Shown here: positions 62,341-64,000 of the stretch, piece after piece
Position numbering within the stretch: position 1 is the stretch's first letter
Layout of the letters: the number at the start of each line of letters is the position of its first letter
The notes under the pieces: model-generated
Seen by the model: the letters and a program-made list of their open reading frames with translations, nothing else
Database searches by the model: none
Told to the model about the DNA's origin: nothing
DNA from: Nocardioides sp.
GTDB taxonomy: Bacteria > Actinomycetota > Actinomycetes > Propionibacteriales > Nocardioidaceae
Length of the DNA: 64,000 nt
Direction of reading: 5' to 3'
Assembly (NCBI RefSeq): GCF_014360585.1
Contig: NZ_JACIXG010000015.1
Span: 1 to 64,000 of the forward strand
Position numbers and translations under genes: made by a program

Positions 62341-63306
62341 CTAGGTGGTCAGTGGTAGCAGATGGGAAGTTGCCCCGTGATTAATGTCATCGCGCTCGCA
62401 TCGCCAGCCGTGCGCGAACGCCAGCGCGGCGACGATCGCGGGGTCGGCTCCTGCCACCCGAAGCCCGCCCTCGTGCGGGACGGGGGCAGTCCCGGTCACC
62501 TCCGTGACGGCCGCGGAGAGCTCCTCGATGCTCGCCGGCGCTCCGAACGGGGCCTGGTCCTCGGCGGCCCCCTTCAGGGCGCGTACGACGGCCTCCCGGG
62601 CACCGAAGCCGAAGAAGTCCGACCCCTCGGGACGGATGAGAGTGCTCGCTCCCGGCCCGTCGTCGCCGGGCTCGCGGACCAGGTCCGCCCGGCCGCGCAG
62701 GATCGCGAACGGCCGCGCGCCGAGCTTGCCCTGGGAGATCTCGGCGGCCGAGGCGATCTCGTCGACGACCGCGGGGGCGGTGACGACGAGATCGTTGCCG
62801 AAGGCGTCGATCTGGCCGGCGAAGCTCTCCAGCACCTCGAGCCCGGCCGAGCCGATCGCGATGTCGGTCTGTCCGTCGCGCCAGGCTCGCCCGGCGGTGT
62901 CGGTGATGATCACCCCGACGTTGGCTCCGGTGCGGTCACGGAGCGTGGCCCGCAGGGCGCGCGCGGAGGCGTCGGGATCCAGGGGCAGCAGCACGATGTG
63001 GCCGGCCTCGACGTTGGAGGCGTCGATCCCGGCGGCGGCCATCGTCAGGCCCAGCCGGCTGCGCACGATCTGGGTGGGCCCGCGTCGGGCCACGACCCGC
63101 GTCGTCTCGCCGGGGAGCGCGTCGTCCCGGTTGCCCTCTCGCACCTGGCCCTCCGCCTTGGAGACGACCTTCGAGGTGACCACGACGATGTCGCCGTCGG
63201 CCAGGGCGGTGTCGAGGGCGTCGAGGAGCAGGGCAGCGAGATCGTCGCCCTTACGCACCTCGGGTACGCCGTCAGGCGCCGTGACAGTGATGTCCTGCGC
63301 CTTCAT
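62341..63306 (-). CDS. cofE: F420-0:gamma-glutamyl ligase (CofE domain, without FMN reductase domain)
   Basis: A 321-aa enzyme that adds gamma-linked glutamates to F420-0. CofE blocks are DGDIVVVTSKVVSKAEGQV, DTAGRAWRDGQTDIAIGSAGLEVLESFAGQ and DEIASAAEISQGKLGARPFAILRG, with DFFGFGAREAVVRAL closing the domain at about residue 245. Mycobacterial FbiB continues with a nitroreductase-like FMN domain to about 448 aa. Here only about 75 unrelated-looking residues follow (including GADPAIVAALAFAHGWRCER), so the dehydro-F420 reductase step must be elsewhere. ATG 63306 overlaps the cofD stop (ATGA). Confidence 0.92.
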   Translation of the reverse strand: MKAQDITVTAPDGVPEVRKGDDLAALLLDALDTALADGDIVVVTSKVVSKAEGQVREGNRDDALPGETTRVVARRGPTQIVRSRLGLTMAAAGIDASNVEAGHIVLLPLDPDASARALRATLRDRTGANVGVIITDTAGRAWRDGQTDIAIGSAGLEVLESFAGQIDAFGNDLVVTAPAVVDEIASAAEISQGKLGARPFAILRGRADLVREPGDDGPGASTLIRPEGSDFFGFGAREAVVRALKGAAEDQAPFGAPASIEELSAAVTEVTGTAPVPHEGGLRVAGADPAIVAALAFAHGWRCERDDINHGATSHLLPLTT

Positions 63307-64000
63307 CGAGCGACCAACCCGACCGCGGCGGCCGCGATGTCGGCGGTCGCGTCCTCGGAGGACATCCACAGCGGGACGGCGGTCGCCTTCAGCCCGGACT
63401 CGGTGAGAGCGGGAACGGCGTCGGCGTCCGCGGTGTCGACCAGCCAGCCGTCGAGCACCCCGCCGGCGCCCCGCGTCCCATAGTGCAGACCGACTCCGGC
63501 GGCGGTCGAGTCGACTCCGATCGCGGCCAGCATCTGCTCCGCCATGCCTCGTACGTGATGACCGCTGATGATCGGCGAGATCCCGACCACCGGGGCCGAG
63601 GTGGCGACCAGGCCCTCCCGGATCCCGGGTACGCCGAGGACGGTCCCGATCGAGACGACCGGGTTGGACGGCGGCACGATCACCAGGTCGGACTTCAGCA
63701 GCGCATCCATCACCCCGGGCCCCGGCTTCGCCTCGTCCTGACCCACGAAGATCAGCTTCTCGACGGGCACACCGGCCCGCAGGCGTACCCAGTACTCCTG
63801 GAAATGAACGACCGCGAGTCCACTGGGTGAGCTCGCGTCCTTGATCGCCACATGGGTCTCGACGCGGTCGTCGGTCATCGGCAGCAGCCGCACCCGGTCG
63901 CCCCACACCGGCTTCAGCCACCGCTCGCACAACGCTGCGGTGACCTGCGACAACGAGAAGCCGGCCTCGAGCATCTGGGTGCGTACGAGGTGGGTCGCGA
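63303..64000 (-). CDS. cofD: 2-phospho-L-lactate transferase CofD/FbiA (5' end beyond window)
   Basis: At least 232 residues, lacking the N-terminus, which lies past base 64000. The enzyme joins the phospholactyl or phosphoenolpyruvyl moiety to Fo, the first committed step of F420 assembly. Visible family blocks are THLVRTQMLEAGFSLSQVTAAL, LPMTDDRVETHVAI, FQEYWVRLRAGVPVEKLIFVG, LVIVPPSNPVVSIGTVLGVPGIREGL and VVGISPIISGHHVRGMAEQMLAAIG. About 90 N-terminal residues with the GGTGG-type start are missing compared with the usual 320. Its stop overlaps the cofE start, so the pair forms an operon as fbiA-fbiB in other Actinobacteria. Confidence 0.94.
   Translation of the reverse strand, partial: ATHLVRTQMLEAGFSLSQVTAALCERWLKPVWGDRVRLLPMTDDRVETHVAIKDASSPSGLAVVHFQEYWVRLRAGVPVEKLIFVGQDEAKPGPGVMDALLKSDLVIVPPSNPVVSIGTVLGVPGIREGLVATSAPVVGISPIISGHHVRGMAEQMLAAIGVDSTAAGVGLHYGTRGAGGVLDGWLVDTADADAVPALTESGLKATAVPLWMSSEDATADIAAAAVGLVAR

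Overview
The window is 64 kb of high-GC chromosomal DNA with strongly GC-biased third codon positions and frequent GTG and TTG starts. Gene content points to an actinobacterium, most likely a Nocardioides-like member of the Nocardioidaceae. The main pointers are F420 biosynthesis (cofE/cofD), polyphosphate glucokinase, a 13E12-type HNH gene, several LCP proteins, a Glf/GlfT galactan cluster, a TIGR03089 protein and the rplY-pth pair. The assignment is inferred from gene families; no rRNA, tRNA, CRISPR array, transposase, integrase or prophage was found.

Layout. (1) 0.1-7.6 kb, all minus strand: a RecQ helicase with a phosphoribosyltransferase-like tail, a secreted M4 protease, an M13 peptidase and an M15 (VanY-like) lipoprotein. 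(2) 7.7-11.3 kb: two divergent TetR regulators around a TGCACTC operator, the second in an operon with an MMPL exporter. (3) 11.5-18.7 kb: ppgK, two tandem paralogous membrane-anchored HExxH proteins (one running antisense into ppgK), a YitT-like membrane protein and a secreted beta-propeller protein. (4) 18.8-24.1 kb: pntAB transhydrogenase, a DUF2332 protein and a divergent HTH-citrate synthase fusion. (5) 24.2-27.4 kb: a GT2-GtrA protein translationally coupled to a GT39/PMT-like glycosyltransferase. (6) 27.4-29.9 kb: a structure-rich accessory patch around a DUF222/HNH gene. (7) 29.9-34.8 kb: LCP, pepN, rplY, pth.

(8) 34.8-42.0 kb: an orphan LuxR-type regulator, a histidine kinase/response regulator pair, a polyprenyl-phosphate sugar transferase, a Ser/Thr kinase with an apparent NIT-type extracellular sensor, and a CysQ-like phosphatase. 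This looks like a polysaccharide/envelope signalling region. (9) 42.1-47.8 kb: SRPBCC protein, gluconokinase, enoyl-CoA hydratase, and a two-component system convergent with an ABC-2 exporter. (10) 47.9-61.3 kb: the envelope galactan locus, with two divergent LCP ligases, two GlfT1-like transferases, Glf, GlfT2, a Wzm/Wzt-type exporter, a PGRP-type amidase, TIGR03089 and mannose-1-phosphate guanylyltransferase. (11) 61.5-64.0 kb: a DUF3105 protein, cofE, and cofD cut by the window end.

How they work together. Region 10 reads as one pathway. Glf makes UDP-galactofuranose, the GlfT1-like and GlfT2 enzymes polymerise it on a lipid carrier, Wzm/Wzt moves the product across the membrane and LCP proteins attach it to peptidoglycan. 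ManC supplies GDP-mannose. Outside the genes, the notable signals are repeats. One is a nested-palindrome element present at the window start, near 27.6 kb and near 61.4 kb. Others are a short REP-like GTCGAG family, an 89-bp cloverleaf-shaped inverted repeat at 27,716-27,804, and a mirror-symmetric TTCCCCA array at 29,573-29,676.
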